Assembly (NCBI RefSeq): GCF_020736845.1
Contig: NZ_JAFFQR010000112.1
Location: 186,001-250,000, forward strand
Reading direction: 5' to 3'
From: Paenibacillus farraposensis
GTDB taxonomy: Bacteria; Bacillota; Bacilli; Paenibacillales; Paenibacillaceae
DNA length: 64,000 bases
In this document: positions 1 to 9,479 of the stretch, piece by piece
Numbering within the stretch: the first letter of the stretch is position 1
Layout: every line of letters starts with the position of its first letter
Program-made: the position numbers and the translations under genes
Notes under the pieces: generated by a model
What the model was told of the DNA's origin: nothing
The model's database searches: none
The model's input: only the letters and a program-made list of their open reading frames with translations

Positions 1-876
1 GACGACGAAATTCCGCTGTCTGACGATAAAATGACCTGGGTGACCCTCAGTGATACTGAAAAAGAAGCCTACATGAAGGTGCTGGGCGGCTTGACACTGC
101 TGGATACCATTCAAGGCGGGGTAGGTATGCCGCAAATTATGGAGCATGTGGATGGGCTTCAGCGTAAAGCCGTACTCAGCTTCATGGCGATGATGGAGCA
201 AATTCATGCCAAGTCGTACAGCAGCATTTTTACCACACTGGCTTCTACAGAAGAAATTGACGGCGTGTTTCGCTGGGTAGAAGAAAATTCGTATCTGCAG
301 ACCAAAGCGGAAACCATTCGGCAATATTATATGAACATCCACACTCCAAAAGACCTGTATCTCGCGATGGCGGCCTCGGTACTGCTGGAAAGCTATTTAT
401 TTTATAGCGGCTTCTTCTATCCTCTCTACCTGGCAGGCCAGGGCAAGCTGACATGCAGCGGAGAAATTATAGACCTGATCTTGCGGGATGAAAGCATTCA
501 CGGTGTATATGTTGGTGTGCTGGCACAGGAGATTTATGCAGAACTGGACGAGGAAGAGCAACGCGATCTCTACCAGACGCTGGTAGGCTTGCTGCGCTAT
601 CTGCACAACAACGAAGAACAATACACGGAGCAAATTTACGCTCCTATCGGATTAGTTGATGATGTGAAAGTCTTTTTACGCTATAATGCCAACAAAGCCA
701 TGATGAACCTGGGCTTCGATCCGCTGTTTGAAGACGAAGAGGTGAACCCGATCGTATTCAACGGCATCAGCACTCACACCAAGCAGCATGACTTTTTTTC
801 CAAAAAAGGAAACGGGTATGTACGTGCAATGAATGTAGAGCCGCTGACAGATGATGATTTTAATTTTGACGAATAA
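1..876 (+). CDS. nrdF: Ribonucleoside-diphosphate reductase class Ib, beta subunit (5' partial)
   Basis: The reading frame is open from base 1, so the gene begins upstream of the window; about 291 codons are present. It encodes the small, metal-binding radical subunit that works with NrdE to reduce ribonucleotides to deoxyribonucleotides in the cytoplasm. Visible metal ligands are an ExxH motif ([10 protein letters not shown], near base 196) and a later DESIH motif (near base 490), both typical of the ferritin-like R2 fold. The C-terminus is acidic (DDDFNFDE), as expected for the tail that docks on the large subunit. The large-subunit gene would lie upstream, outside the window. A terminator hairpin follows. 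Family identity is clear; class Ib is inferred from sequence resemblance to NrdF rather than NrdB. Confidence 0.93.
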   Translation, partial: DDEIPLSDDKMTWVTLSDTEKEAYMKVLGGLTLLDTIQGGVGMPQIMEHVDGLQRKAVLSFMAMMEQIHAKSYSSIFTTLASTEEIDGVFRWVEENSYLQTKAETIRQYYMNIHTPKDLYLAMAASVLLESYLFYSGFFYPLYLAGQGKLTCSGEIIDLILRDESIHGVYVGVLAQEIYAELDEEEQRDLYQTLVGLLRYLHNNEEQYTEQIYAPIGLVDDVKVFLRYNANKAMMNLGFDPLFEDEEVNPIVFNGISTHTKQHDFFSKKGNGYVRAMNVEPLTDDDFNFDE

Positions 877-923
877 AAAACGGCTCAACATTCCTTCGTG
901 AACATGGAAAAATAGCATACACG

Positions 924-967
924 CAAAAAACGGCCAGATCGCCAAGATAGCTTGATCTGACCGTTTT
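924..967. terminator. Bidirectional rho-independent terminator
   Basis: An inverted repeat (AAAACGGCCAGATC near 928 and GATCTGACCGTTTT near 953) sits between convergent nrdF and the VOC gene. A- and T-runs flank both sides, so it can end transcription in both directions. Confidence 0.8.
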
Positions 968-973
968 CCATTT

Positions 974-1399
974 TTAAGGTCGAGCTTCCGTGAAAATTTG
1001 GAATGTGATCCCAAACTTGTCCGTTACATTCCCGTAGGCCGGACTAAAGTGGGTTTCTTGCAAGGGCATGCCTACCTGTCCCCCTTGCTGTAGAGCATCA
1101 AACATTTTTTGGGCTTGCTCCACACTGTCGGTTGTAATGCAGATGCTCACCTGGTTTCCGCTGCTAAACGGCGACCCGGGAAAGGTATCGGAAAACATAA
1201 GCTCGGTCTCACCGACTTTAAGGGTAGCATGTCCGATACGTCCTTTGACCTCTTCCGGAATCGGAAAATCCGGGTTTTCCGGCATTTCGCCAAAGGTTTG
1301 AACAAAAAGCTGTTGCGCATCCAATGCTTTTTCATAAAATTCGATCGCTTCTTTTGCATTTCCATCCATGGTGATGTAAGGAATTAAACGTTTTGACAT
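974..1399 (-). CDS. VOC family (PhnB-like) protein
   Basis: A 141-residue protein of the vicinal-oxygen-chelate fold, PhnB/glyoxalase-like subgroup. It shows the usual opening (IPYITMDGNAKEAIEFYEKAL) spread over the first beta-alpha module and the ending ITFQIF. The chosen ATG at 1399 has AAAGGAG upstream; a longer frame to 1456 lacks a ribosome site. Proteins of this subgroup are small cytoplasmic dimers of mostly unknown substrate, and nothing in the neighbourhood points to one. It is a single-gene unit, convergent with nrdF. Confidence 0.8.
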   Translation of the reverse strand: MSKRLIPYITMDGNAKEAIEFYEKALDAQQLFVQTFGEMPENPDFPIPEEVKGRIGHATLKVGETELMFSDTFPGSPFSSGNQVSICITTDSVEQAQKMFDALQQGGQVGMPLQETHFSPAYGNVTDKFGITFQIFTEARP

Positions 1400-1503
1400 C
1401 TTCAACACAGCTCCTTTATTGTCATTCACTAGGCACTCCACCTGTATTATATGCAAAACTTGTTAAGAAAAACAGAGCTGTCCGGTTAACGCTAATTCCA
1501 GTC

Positions 1504-3444
1504 CTATTGCGGCTTCTCAATCACGATCAGACAGGTACTGTCTGGCAAAGGAACCGGTTGCCCCTGTTCATCCGTCAACTCAATACGCCCGGACAACGCA
1601 TCGGTATACCCCTCTTGTAAATAGTGGCGGCTCACCCGTATCATCGCCTGTGGTCCAAGTGTGCTGCGAATGCATTCCTCATACTGAGAGGGAGTAAAAT
1701 AACCTCGCAGCAGCCATTCCATCCCATCCTGCTCCAGAACCCGGATACGTCTGCGCTGTTCTGCCGGTTCGGTCATGATGCCATCACGAATAATGATCCG
1801 CCCGCCGGGTGCCAGCACACGATAGGCGCTCTGCAAAGCAGTCGCCACCGTTTGCGGATTGAACCGGGTTCCATCTCGTTCGATGTAAGAATACAGCTCG
1901 TGGAGTATGGAAGAAAAAATGACGGTGTCCATGCTTTCCGCCTCCACAAATTCCTCTAATCGAAGCGCGTCCCCTTTGATCACATCCCAGCGGTGCCCCT
2001 CCGAATGCTTTTTCCGTTTTAGTGCCTCAATTACATTCACAGAGATATCAAGACCCAGCGGCTTGGCATCCGGCCTTTCCTGTTCGATCAGATCCAGCAG
2101 CACGCCCCCGCCAGGTCCAATATCCAGTATGCGGGTTCCGATGATGTAATCCAGAATGACTCTTTTGTAATCTGTGGTCCGGTTCATCTCTGTAAGATAC
2201 GTCTCCTCATTGTGAAAACGATCATAAACATCACGCCGTAATCCGAACAGATCGAACAGCAGCAGCACCGCTTTGTCATACAGAGGCGTTTTTTCGGCTT
2301 CAATACAAAAGTCAATCAGCTTCTCGGCCGCAGATGAAAAGGCAAAATTGAAAAAAACGGTGCTAGGCAGCTCCTCCTTATGCTCTACAATCACACTCAA
2401 ATGCGGGTTATGTTCGCGCTTTCCTTTTAAAACATCCTGCCAGGCCAGCGCACCTAAATATTGTTCAATCATTCGTTTTTTGTATACATTAATCTTCTTG
2501 ACACCACGATAGTCATAATACATCGTGTTCATGAGAGATTCAAAGCTGATATGACGGACCGCAGCTGGCTGCTCCTGCCCTGTACTATCTCTCAATGTGA
2601 GCAAAAATACCTTAACCATCTCTTGAAGCGAAAAATCCTGCAAAGCCGACTCAACATACCAAAGCGTGCGATTCTCCAGCGGAGCAAGCGCCTTTTCTAC
2701 ATTCAGCTCACGCTCCAGCTCTGCGTATCCCTGTTCAAACGGCTCCCCTTCACGAATAGAAACGGATCGCAGTCGCTTGAGCCGCTCTTTTACGCCCCAC
2801 ACCACAGGCACGTTATCCCATGCAATCCAGCCGATCAACTGCTCTACCTCACCACGAACCTGCTCCCATAGATCAGGGTCCACCCCGGCGATAATACATT
2901 CGTTCAGAGCACGTAAAACAAGCTCCAGTTCCTCGGAGCTTAGCCAGCCCTTGCGGGTAATTTCCAGCAAAGCCCGATTTTCCGAAAAAGGAATTTCGCC
3001 CCGTATATACTGCCCGATTAGTCCATGCGTCTCAATCAAAATCCGGATCATGCTGTTGCGCGGGTACGCTGGGAACTCTGCTTGAGCCTGTCTGACATAT
3101 AGCTGGGAGGAGCCAATATTATGCACAAATAAATTAATCCCCTCCTGCTGCCAGCGCAGCCGTTCACGGCCTGTGCCCCCTTTGGACGTCTCAGACCATA
3201 CCAGCACATTCTCCAGCAGCTCCTTAATCCAGAAAGACAATGGGAGTCCGTCCAATATAAGCAACGTACGCTCCACATAATCCAGTACAGGATTGGAATC
3301 CTTTAGCTCTCCTATGGAACGGAAGCGTTCCAGATTGACAATACGCTCTTCAGCCGAAACGAGGATCTTCAGCCAAGTCGGAGCATCCCAGACCAGATCA
3401 TTTTCTTTCCGATAGTTAGCAATGGCTTTTAACGATTGCAGCAT
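1504..3444 (-). CDS. Large class I SAM-dependent methyltransferase with uncharacterised N-terminal region
   Basis: The protein is 646 residues long. A Rossmann methyltransferase domain lies in the C-terminal third: motif I is ILDIGPGGG near residue 440, the acidic post-II residue is in LGLDIS, and a later segment reads APGGRIIIRDG. The first ~430 residues match no domain I recognise; they are helical-looking and rich in Leu and Glu. The ATG at 3444 follows GAGGTGAG, whereas an upstream ATG at 3480 has no ribosome site. No operon partner is evident. The substrate is unknown: small molecule, protein or RNA are all possible. The methyltransferase fold is certain; the role of the long N-terminal part is open. 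Confidence 0.8.
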   Translation of the reverse strand: MLQSLKAIANYRKENDLVWDAPTWLKILVSAEERIVNLERFRSIGELKDSNPVLDYVERTLLILDGLPLSFWIKELLENVLVWSETSKGGTGRERLRWQQEGINLFVHNIGSSQLYVRQAQAEFPAYPRNSMIRILIETHGLIGQYIRGEIPFSENRALLEITRKGWLSSEELELVLRALNECIIAGVDPDLWEQVRGEVEQLIGWIAWDNVPVVWGVKERLKRLRSVSIREGEPFEQGYAELERELNVEKALAPLENRTLWYVESALQDFSLQEMVKVFLLTLRDSTGQEQPAAVRHISFESLMNTMYYDYRGVKKINVYKKRMIEQYLGALAWQDVLKGKREHNPHLSVIVEHKEELPSTVFFNFAFSSAAEKLIDFCIEAEKTPLYDKAVLLLFDLFGLRRDVYDRFHNEETYLTEMNRTTDYKRVILDYIIGTRILDIGPGGGVLLDLIEQERPDAKPLGLDISVNVIEALKRKKHSEGHRWDVIKGDALRLEEFVEAESMDTVIFSSILHELYSYIERDGTRFNPQTVATALQSAYRVLAPGGRIIIRDGIMTEPAEQRRRIRVLEQDGMEWLLRGYFTPSQYEECIRSTLGPQAMIRVSRHYLQEGYTDALSGRIELTDEQGQPVPLPDSTCLIVIEKPQ

Positions 3445-3611
3445 TTTTCTCACCTCGTGTGATTCGGATTCGGTATGCACATGAGACTTTGGAAAAAAAC
3501 GTTAGGATTTGTCTTGTTTAAGCTACACTTTACCATACTTTTGCTGCTTCTATCCCGTGGAAAATATTAAACATTTTTATCAATCCAGCTTTTTTCATAC
3601 TTCTCCTAAAA

Positions 3612-3652
3612 GAAAAAAAAGACATCCTCCAGCTTTAAGCTCAGAGCATGTC
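3612..3652 (-). terminator. Rho-independent terminator after the GH43 gene
   Basis: On the minus strand, GACAT...ATGTC encloses a second stem (AGCTT/AAGCT) and is followed by a run of eight T residues. It ends the arabinan-type operon. Confidence 0.6.
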
Positions 3653-3679
3653 CTATTATCCTTGTTATGCGCAGTAAAA

Positions 3680-4648
3680 TTATACGTCTGTTATACCATC
3701 TGGCACTGGAATACCAAAATCAGGTGTTCCATCCTTATTCCAGTTCAACGGCTGAACGCGTGTATGGCGATTCGGATCATACAGCGGGTCGCCTGTAATT
3801 TCCTTATAATTGCGGGCGTGATATATGAGAACATCACTACCGTCGGACGCTACTGTAAAGCTGTTGTGACCTGGCCCGAATTGGCCTGTTTCCTCATTGG
3901 TACAGAATACCGGCACAGGCGACTTCGTCCACGATTTCGGATCGAGTAAATCCGCATTCTCATCCGCCGTCAGCAGACCCATACAATAATTGTGGTCAGT
4001 GGCGCTGGCCGAATAGCTGATAAAGATACGTCCGTTCCGTTTCAGAACCGCCGCTCCCTCATTCACCTTAAAGCCGATGACCTCCCAGTCATATTCCGGG
4101 GTAGAGATCATCACTTGCTCGCCGCGAAGCGTCCACGGGTTACTCATTTCAGAGATATACAGATTGGAATTTCCGACAATGTCCGGGTCCTTCTGAGCCC
4201 ATACATAGTACAGCACCCCATGATGCTGGAAAGTTGTCGCATCAAGTGCGAACGATTCCCAACGGGTTTTGATCTGTCCCTTCTCCACCCATGCTCCTTC
4301 CAGCGGGTTGGCAGAATCATTTTCCAGTACAAACATCCGGTGATCGAACAGACCTTCCTTCGTTTCGGTTGTACGAGCTGCTGCAAAATAAATGTACCAT
4401 TTTCCGTTAATATAATGAATTTCCGGTGCCCAAATGTTTGCGCTTAATGGACCTGTTTCATATTTGTGCCACACGGCTACAGGTTTTGCTGTTCTCAAGT
4501 CTTGAATGGTTCGTGCCCGCCGCACCTCAATGCGGTCATACTCCGGCACAGATCCGGTAAAATAATAGTATCCGTCACTATGCTTGTAAATCCAAGGGTC
4601 TGCCCGCTGCTCAATGACCGGATTCATAAAAGATACTGGTTGATTCAT
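3680..4648 (-). CDS. GH43 family alpha-L-arabinofuranosidase-like glycosidase
   Basis: A 322-residue five-bladed beta-propeller glycosidase of family GH43. The general base Asp is in RADPWIY (around residue 17), a WAPE motif follows near residue 98, and the likely general acid Glu is in KVNEGAAV near residue 195. There is no signal peptide, so it acts in the cytoplasm on imported oligosaccharides, probably removing arabinofuranosyl groups; exact linkage and subfamily cannot be read from sequence alone. The start has GAGGAGAG upstream. It is the last gene of an operon with a sugar ABC transporter, consistent with arabino-oligosaccharide use. Beta-xylosidase activity is an alternative within the family. 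Confidence 0.85.
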   Translation of the reverse strand: MNQPVSFMNPVIEQRADPWIYKHSDGYYYFTGSVPEYDRIEVRRARTIQDLRTAKPVAVWHKYETGPLSANIWAPEIHYINGKWYIYFAAARTTETKEGLFDHRMFVLENDSANPLEGAWVEKGQIKTRWESFALDATTFQHHGVLYYVWAQKDPDIVGNSNLYISEMSNPWTLRGEQVMISTPEYDWEVIGFKVNEGAAVLKRNGRIFISYSASATDHNYCMGLLTADENADLLDPKSWTKSPVPVFCTNEETGQFGPGHNSFTVASDGSDVLIYHARNYKEITGDPLYDPNRHTRVQPLNWNKDGTPDFGIPVPDGITDV

Positions 4649-4685
4649 GGTTCTTCTCTCCTCTATGTGTAATATGTGATTTGCA

Positions 4686-4869
4686 AGCTGAACTTAAGAT
4701 TCACATGAAGCACCACCACGCAGACGGATGGTGCTTACCATCGCTGTTGCCCCCGAATTTCCTGAATGTACTATTAAGGGAGAAAATTCCGAGGCAAAGG
4801 CGACCGCTCCGCTTGTCCAGCACCATTCCGCCTGCTCCGTTTTCCATATGTATTTTCTAAAGTTCAGCT
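4686..4869. repeat. Dispersed repeat with terminal inverted repeats, copy 1 (MITE-like)
   Basis: About 184 bp. Its ends are near-perfect inverted repeats: AGCTGAACTTAAG at the left and, on the opposite strand at the right, AGCTGAACTTTAG. The interior closely resembles 13549-13756 in the same orientation, including the blocks TCGCTGTTGC and GCAAAGGCGA. It carries no gene. It lies in the gap between the GH43 gene and the remnant of the second GH43 gene. No clear target-site duplication was found. Confidence 0.7.
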
Positions 4870-4919
4870 CTATTTTGGGGTTTGTTATTGCTGATACGCC
4901 GCCCCAAATTGAAATTCCC

Positions 4920-5261
4920 TTATGATTCATGCCTGTAAAAACGAGCGTCTGGCGACACGATCTTGTTGCCAATCTCGTATTGAGGCAAATAACCGGTGTC
5001 TGCCATATCATGTCCATTCACATCCATGTAAGGTCCCATAATCGAAACCGAGCGGGCAACAAGCACATTGTAATCCTCAAACAGAGAATCATAAGAGACG
5101 AACAAATAATATTTACGGAAGACCGGATTGTACACAATGTAAGGCCCTTCCACAGCACCGTCCTCCGTTGCCCTGTCCATAACTGTTCTTCTCCCCCTTC
5201 CTCTATGGATTCCATCTTGTGATCGACTGGTTTCGTTCCTCGGTGTCTTCCATGTATCCAC
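4920..5261 (-). pseudogene. Remnant of a GH43 arabinan endo-1,5-alpha-L-arabinosidase-like gene
   Basis: Only the middle of the enzyme survives. The segment VEGPYIVYNPVFRKYYLF and the following VSYDSLF..YNVLVARS and GPYMDVNGHDM match the central blades of GH43 endo-arabinanases. The segment with the propeller start and catalytic Asp is absent, and the frame leaves the family after EIGNKIV to end at a stop. The intact enzyme is normally over 300 residues; about 85 family-like residues remain. It sits directly after the second permease gene, where a polysaccharide-cleaving enzyme of the operon would be expected. A repeat element lies 50 bp downstream. Confidence 0.75.
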
Positions 5262-6103
5262 TACCCTTTGACACCAGAGATCGCAACCGATTCAATAATT
5301 TGTTTCTGGAAGATAAGGAATATCATCAATACGGGTAACAACGCAATAATGGAAGCTGCCATAATGAGCGGATAGTCCGTCTGAATGGCGTAAGTCGCAT
5401 TAAAATTCGCTATAACCAGCTGCAATGTCTGCTTTTCCGGTGAGTTCAGGTAAATAATCGGCGCCAAGTAATCATTCCAGATGCCCATGAACCACAAAAT
5501 AAGCTGGGCCGCAACTGCCGGCTTAATGAGCGGGAACGTAATGGACGAGTAGAGCCGGAAATAAGAGCTTCCGTCAATTTTGGCTGCTTCGATAATGGCA
5601 TTCGGTACACTAAGCAAATACTGCCGCAGGAAAAAGATCATAACTACATTCCCGAACAAACCGGGAACAATCAGAGGCAACAGTGTATCTACCCAACCGA
5701 GCTTGGAAAACATCATAAACTGTGGAATCATCACGGTTGGATAGGGAATCATCATGGAGGCGATAAGTGCAAGAAACAGTTTGTTTCTATGTGGAAATCT
5801 CAGCTTTGCAAAGGCAAAGGCAGCCACACTGGAGGTAAAGGTGCCGACAATCGTAACACTTACAGCGACGATTACGCTGTTCTTGATCCCACTTAACAAA
5901 GGTCCTGCTTCCCAAATTTCCTTGTACTTATCAAACTGGAATACCTCTGGTATCCATACCGGCGGAAGAGCAAAAACATCCTGTTTTTCCTTCACCGAAG
6001 TAGACAGCATCCACAGCAGCGGCACAATCATCGCAATCGCTCCAATCGCCAGCACAATAAAAATGATCGTATTGGTAAGTTTCGTTCTTTGACTATGGGA
6101 CAT
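5261..6103 (-). CDS. Carbohydrate ABC transporter permease (MalG/AraQ type)
   Basis: A 280-residue inner-membrane permease with six predicted membrane segments. The cytoplasmic EAA loop that contacts the ATPase is visible as EAAKIDGSSYFRLYSSITFP around residues 185-205. It pairs with the other permease 29 bp upstream and with the binding protein before it. No ATPase gene lies in the cluster, so the transporter probably borrows a shared MsmX-type ATPase, as is usual for Firmicutes sugar importers of this family. AAAGGAG precedes the ATG. Substrate is inferred from context as arabino-oligosaccharides. Confidence 0.92.
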   Translation of the reverse strand: MSHSQRTKLTNTIIFIVLAIGAIAMIVPLLWMLSTSVKEKQDVFALPPVWIPEVFQFDKYKEIWEAGPLLSGIKNSVIVAVSVTIVGTFTSSVAAFAFAKLRFPHRNKLFLALIASMMIPYPTVMIPQFMMFSKLGWVDTLLPLIVPGLFGNVVMIFFLRQYLLSVPNAIIEAAKIDGSSYFRLYSSITFPLIKPAVAAQLILWFMGIWNDYLAPIIYLNSPEKQTLQLVIANFNATYAIQTDYPLIMAASIIALLPVLMIFLIFQKQIIESVAISGVKG

Positions 6104-6131
6104 AAATCAGACTCACTCCTTTCCGCGAAAA

Positions 6132-7022
6132 TCAATCTCCATCAAAAGAAGATTTTTCATTCATTTTGAATTGAATCAAAGTTACGATAAAAATGAAGAT
6201 GCCGAGAATCATAGCCATCGCGGAAGCATATCCCATTTGCAGGTTTTTAAATGCCTTATCCCAAATGTAGAAAACGATGGAGGCGGATGAATATTCCGGA
6301 CCACCTGTAGGCGTCATAATGTTCATTTCAGTAAAGATTTGCGAGCCGCCAATGATATTGGTTACGACCAGGAAAAAGGTTACCGGTTTTACCATTGGCC
6401 AGGTAATGTCGCGGAACATTTGGAATCCGCTCGCTCCATCCAGCTCTGCTGCTTCATAATAAGAGCGGGATACGCTTTGCAGGGCTGCCAAATACAGGAG
6501 CATTGTGTAGCCAAGACCTTTCCACACCGTCATCAGGATCAAGGCAGGCTTAACTGTATCCTTATCCATCAGCCAGTTGGGACCTTTAATACCGAATAAA
6601 TCGAGGAATTGGTTCACCAGACCGTAGTCTCCGTTATATGCCCAGTTCCACATAATAGAAACGGCCGCCAAAGAAGAAATAACCGGGATATAGTAGATTA
6701 CACGAAAGGTTGTCGTACCTGGAATGCCGCGGTTCAGCCCCAATGCCAGCAGCAAAGCTAACACAAGGCCAATCGGAATACCGAGCATTAGAAAAAGCGT
6801 ATTATACATCGATTTATAAAACAGTTCATCGGTAAATAAATCTCTGAAATTATCGAAGCCAACGAAGTTCATTTGTCCTAATCCGTCCCAGTCTGTAAAA
6901 GAGCCGTAAAACGAATAGACAAACGGGAACAACGTAAAGATTAGCAAACCGAGAATAGGAGGAAGGATAAATAAATATCCATATATCTTCTCTTTGCGAT
7001 AGAGATTAGATTTGGTTATCAC
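6132..7022 (-). CDS. Carbohydrate ABC transporter permease (MalF/AraP type)
   Basis: A permease of about 296 residues with six membrane segments, starting with a cytoplasmic YRKEKIYGYLF segment. Its EAA loop reads EAAELDGASGFQMFRDITWP near residues 200-220. The GTG at 7022 is preferred because AGAGGTGAG lies four bases upstream; another GTG at 7031 directly abuts the same ribosome site. It is the partner of the following permease and forms the channel of the importer fed by the lipoprotein encoded upstream. Confidence 0.92.
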   Translation of the reverse strand: MITKSNLYRKEKIYGYLFILPPILGLLIFTLFPFVYSFYGSFTDWDGLGQMNFVGFDNFRDLFTDELFYKSMYNTLFLMLGIPIGLVLALLLALGLNRGIPGTTTFRVIYYIPVISSLAAVSIMWNWAYNGDYGLVNQFLDLFGIKGPNWLMDKDTVKPALILMTVWKGLGYTMLLYLAALQSVSRSYYEAAELDGASGFQMFRDITWPMVKPVTFFLVVTNIIGGSQIFTEMNIMTPTGGPEYSSASIVFYIWDKAFKNLQMGYASAMAMILGIFIFIVTLIQFKMNEKSSFDGD

Positions 7023-7113
7023 AGGGCTCACCTCTGTTTCTGATTTGGAATAAAGATGATGCCAGCAGCATGATATCAGCCGCTAACACCATCCTTTATC
7101 CGTTATCTACATT

Positions 7114-8457
7114 TTATTTCTGTGATTTTTTCTCTTGCTCCACCGCTTTATCCAGCAGTTTCTGCATCTTTGGCTGTTCCTGCTTCACATAATCGACTGC
7201 TGTAATTTTACCGTCCAGCACAGGCTGAATGTCTGTGAAGAAAATATCGTACCATTCCGCGTTATACGTATAGTTACCTGGCAATGCACGCCCATAATCT
7301 TTTACAATATCAATAAATTCCTGTTTATTGTTAGGTTTGGTTTTGGTATCCTTCACCCACTCGTCTGCCATATCCAGCAGATTCGGAATTTGCACCTTTG
7401 CGTTAACGAGCTGCTTCATACCTTCTTTGGAAGTCGTCAAATAGTTAACCAATTCGGCTGCTTCATCCGGATATCTGGTTTTAGAAGAAACACCGATCCC
7501 CAAAGAGCCAATCCATGTTGCTGGTTTGCCAGTCGAGCCAACCGGGTAAGGCATTAAATCATATTCAAAAGGCAGCTTTTCAAATGTACTCATATCCCAA
7601 GGACCGACAGGGAAAAATGCCATTTCGCCCTTCATCCAGCGCTGATATGTGTCCAGCGTTTGTGATTGCTCGATACCAGGCGTAATTTTATATTTGTTTT
7701 GCATATCGGCAAAAAACTGAAGCGCTTCCGCAAATTTCGGATCATCAATCGTTACCTTCGTTTTGCTCGCGTCTAGCCAGTCCGCTCCATTGCTCCATAC
7801 AAAAGCCTGCAATGCCCACTGAACGTTAAACCCTGTACCGTACTGATCCGGTTTTCCATCACCATTGGTGTCTTGGGTCAACTGCTGGCTGACCTTGATA
7901 AACTCATCCCATGTATATGGTTTATCCTTGTCAGGTACGGGAAGGCCTGCTTTTTCGAACATGGTTTTGTTGTAGCCAAGTGCGAATGGCCCCACGTCCT
8001 TCGGCATACCGTAGATATTGCCTTGACCAGCCATTTTACCGTCATAGCGGTATAAATCCACACCATATTTCCAAATGTTATCCAGATTTATATCCTTGCT
8101 CTTCTCAATGTAAGGTGTCAGATCCTTCAGCACGCCGCTATTGACATATGCTTTCAAATCTCCAGGGGCAAAATAGAAGACATCCGGAAGACTATTACCT
8201 GTAATGGCAGCTCTAAGCTTTGTCGCATACTGATCTGCTGACGTCACGACCATTTTAACCTTCACGCCAGGATGCTCCTCTTCAAATTTCTTGATCACAT
8301 CCCTGTAAGCCTTCTGCTCATCCGTTCCACCACGGAACATGAACGTCAATTCCTTGCTGCCATCACTGCTGGAGCTGCCTCCCCCACAGCCAGCCAGTGC
8401 AGCAACCATCAACAACAGAACAACCATTGCTAGCGCAAAACCTTTTTTCTTTCTCAA
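7114..8457 (-). CDS. Extracellular sugar-binding lipoprotein of ABC transporter
   Basis: A 447-residue solute-binding protein. The N-terminus has a basic start, a hydrophobic stretch and a lipobox (ALAGC, Cys near residue 24) followed by a Gly/Ser linker, so it is anchored to the outer face of the membrane. The body has the features of the MalE-like family ([12 protein letters not shown], then LPDVFYF and [13 protein letters not shown]). It starts with TTG at 8457, supported by AGGAGGGG five bases upstream. It is the first gene of the operon and captures the oligosaccharide for the two permeases. Ligand identity is inferred from the GH43 genes. Confidence 0.92.
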   Translation of the reverse strand: MRKKKGFALAMVVLLLMVAALAGCGGGSSSSDGSKELTFMFRGGTDEQKAYRDVIKKFEEEHPGVKVKMVVTSADQYATKLRAAITGNSLPDVFYFAPGDLKAYVNSGVLKDLTPYIEKSKDINLDNIWKYGVDLYRYDGKMAGQGNIYGMPKDVGPFALGYNKTMFEKAGLPVPDKDKPYTWDEFIKVSQQLTQDTNGDGKPDQYGTGFNVQWALQAFVWSNGADWLDASKTKVTIDDPKFAEALQFFADMQNKYKITPGIEQSQTLDTYQRWMKGEMAFFPVGPWDMSTFEKLPFEYDLMPYPVGSTGKPATWIGSLGIGVSSKTRYPDEAAELVNYLTTSKEGMKQLVNAKVQIPNLLDMADEWVKDTKTKPNNKQEFIDIVKDYGRALPGNYTYNAEWYDIFFTDIQPVLDGKITAVDYVKQEQPKMQKLLDKAVEQEKKSQK

Positions 8458-8902
8458 CTCGACCCCTCCTAAAAATTAAATGAAACCGCATACAATAAGC
8501 GCTAAAATAATCTTACACAACCCGGCTTTATCTTTACTTGTGCGGCATAAACCGTTGTTCATTGACACTGTGATTATCATCCCTCTCATGCACCATATAA
8601 TTAACATTTTACTTTATCAATAATGAATTAGTTTACAAACAAAATATAGCATGCTCTTCTACGATTCGTCAATGCATTTATAAACCCTTTTAAATAAATA
8701 TAAAACATTGGATTGAAGCGTACCAAAGCTAAAATGAGATCGTATTCACGTCTATTTTCGTTTTTATACAGCAACAAAATAACTTAAGTAAGATATGTTC
8801 ATAAAAATAAGGTTGTTTTTGACATTTTATTTTAACATAAATTAAAGTAAGAATTATAAGCGCTTACATTACATTTTTTGTAGATAAGAAAGATCTATAG
8901 AT
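8458..8902. promoter_or_regulatory. Divergent control region of the arabinan-type locus
   Basis: This AT-rich 445-bp gap separates the transporter operon from the broken ArsR-type regulator. It holds two AAGCGCT-centred sites, at about 8496 and 8859. No open reading frame of note is present. Confidence 0.5.
8855..8868. promoter_or_regulatory. Putative CcpA cre site
   Basis: TATAAGCGCTTACA; its reverse complement TGTAAGCGCTTATA matches the cre consensus TGWAANCGNTNWCA at all but one position. Catabolite control would fit a sugar-use locus. A LacI-type operator is an alternative. Confidence 0.5.
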
Positions 8903-9423
8903 ATGATTTATATTAATGACTTAATGTCTGGATTAGATATTTTCAAAGCACTAGGCTCCAAAATTCGTATTCAAATCCTCGAATTACTTAAATTCAATTC
9001 TCCGCAGAGCTGGGCTCGGAAGCACCGGGATATTGCGAGGAATATCCTTCCGATATTTATTTTCATATCAATGGCATCCCGATTGGACACTGGACCAGCA
9101 CCGGAGATTCTGGGGACGTGCCGGGGGTTCTGAATCCCGACTGGTGGCCTCCGCATTTGAATCAGTACGGGGTGATCAAATTAATTCGCATCAACCAGCA
9201 TGGCAGCTTCATTGGCGGATGCCGCATATCAGAGGTCACAATAAACGATATTGGCCTTAACTATAAAAGTCATATTACACTACGCTTATCCGTATCCGAT
9301 CAGTCGAAAAACAAAGGCGGGCTCACCATTTTCGGCAAAGGATTCGGCAATTTAAGTCAGGACTTGCTTGTGCGTGTGCTTTATCATGTGCACGGGGAAG
9401 ACACCTGTAGCGGCTTTTTATAA
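8903..9423 (+). pseudogene. ArsR-type transcriptional regulator, internally deleted and frameshifted
   Basis: The first frame begins an ArsR-type helix-turn-helix (DIFKALGSKIRIQILELL) and breaks about base 9003. From about 9006 another frame continues without a stop through YPSDIYFHINGIPIGTWTS-like sequence (here GHWTS), LNPDWWPPHLNQYG and KGGLTIFGKGFGNLSQDLL to a stop at 9423. The second part looks like the C-terminal ligand domain of long ArsR-type regulators found next to sugar genes in Paenibacillus. The rest of the helix-turn-helix and the region linking it to the C-terminal domain are missing. It lies divergent to the transporter operon, so it was probably its regulator. Confidence 0.75.
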
Positions 9424-9479
9424 AAAAAGACTTGCCATCTTGAAATGTTGTGCTTATAATTACACCTAACTTGATACGG

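Noticed and set aside
4694-5017. 107-codon minus-strand frame over repeat copy 1
   Set aside because: It translates the repeat element and the GH43 remnant in a wrong frame; not a gene.
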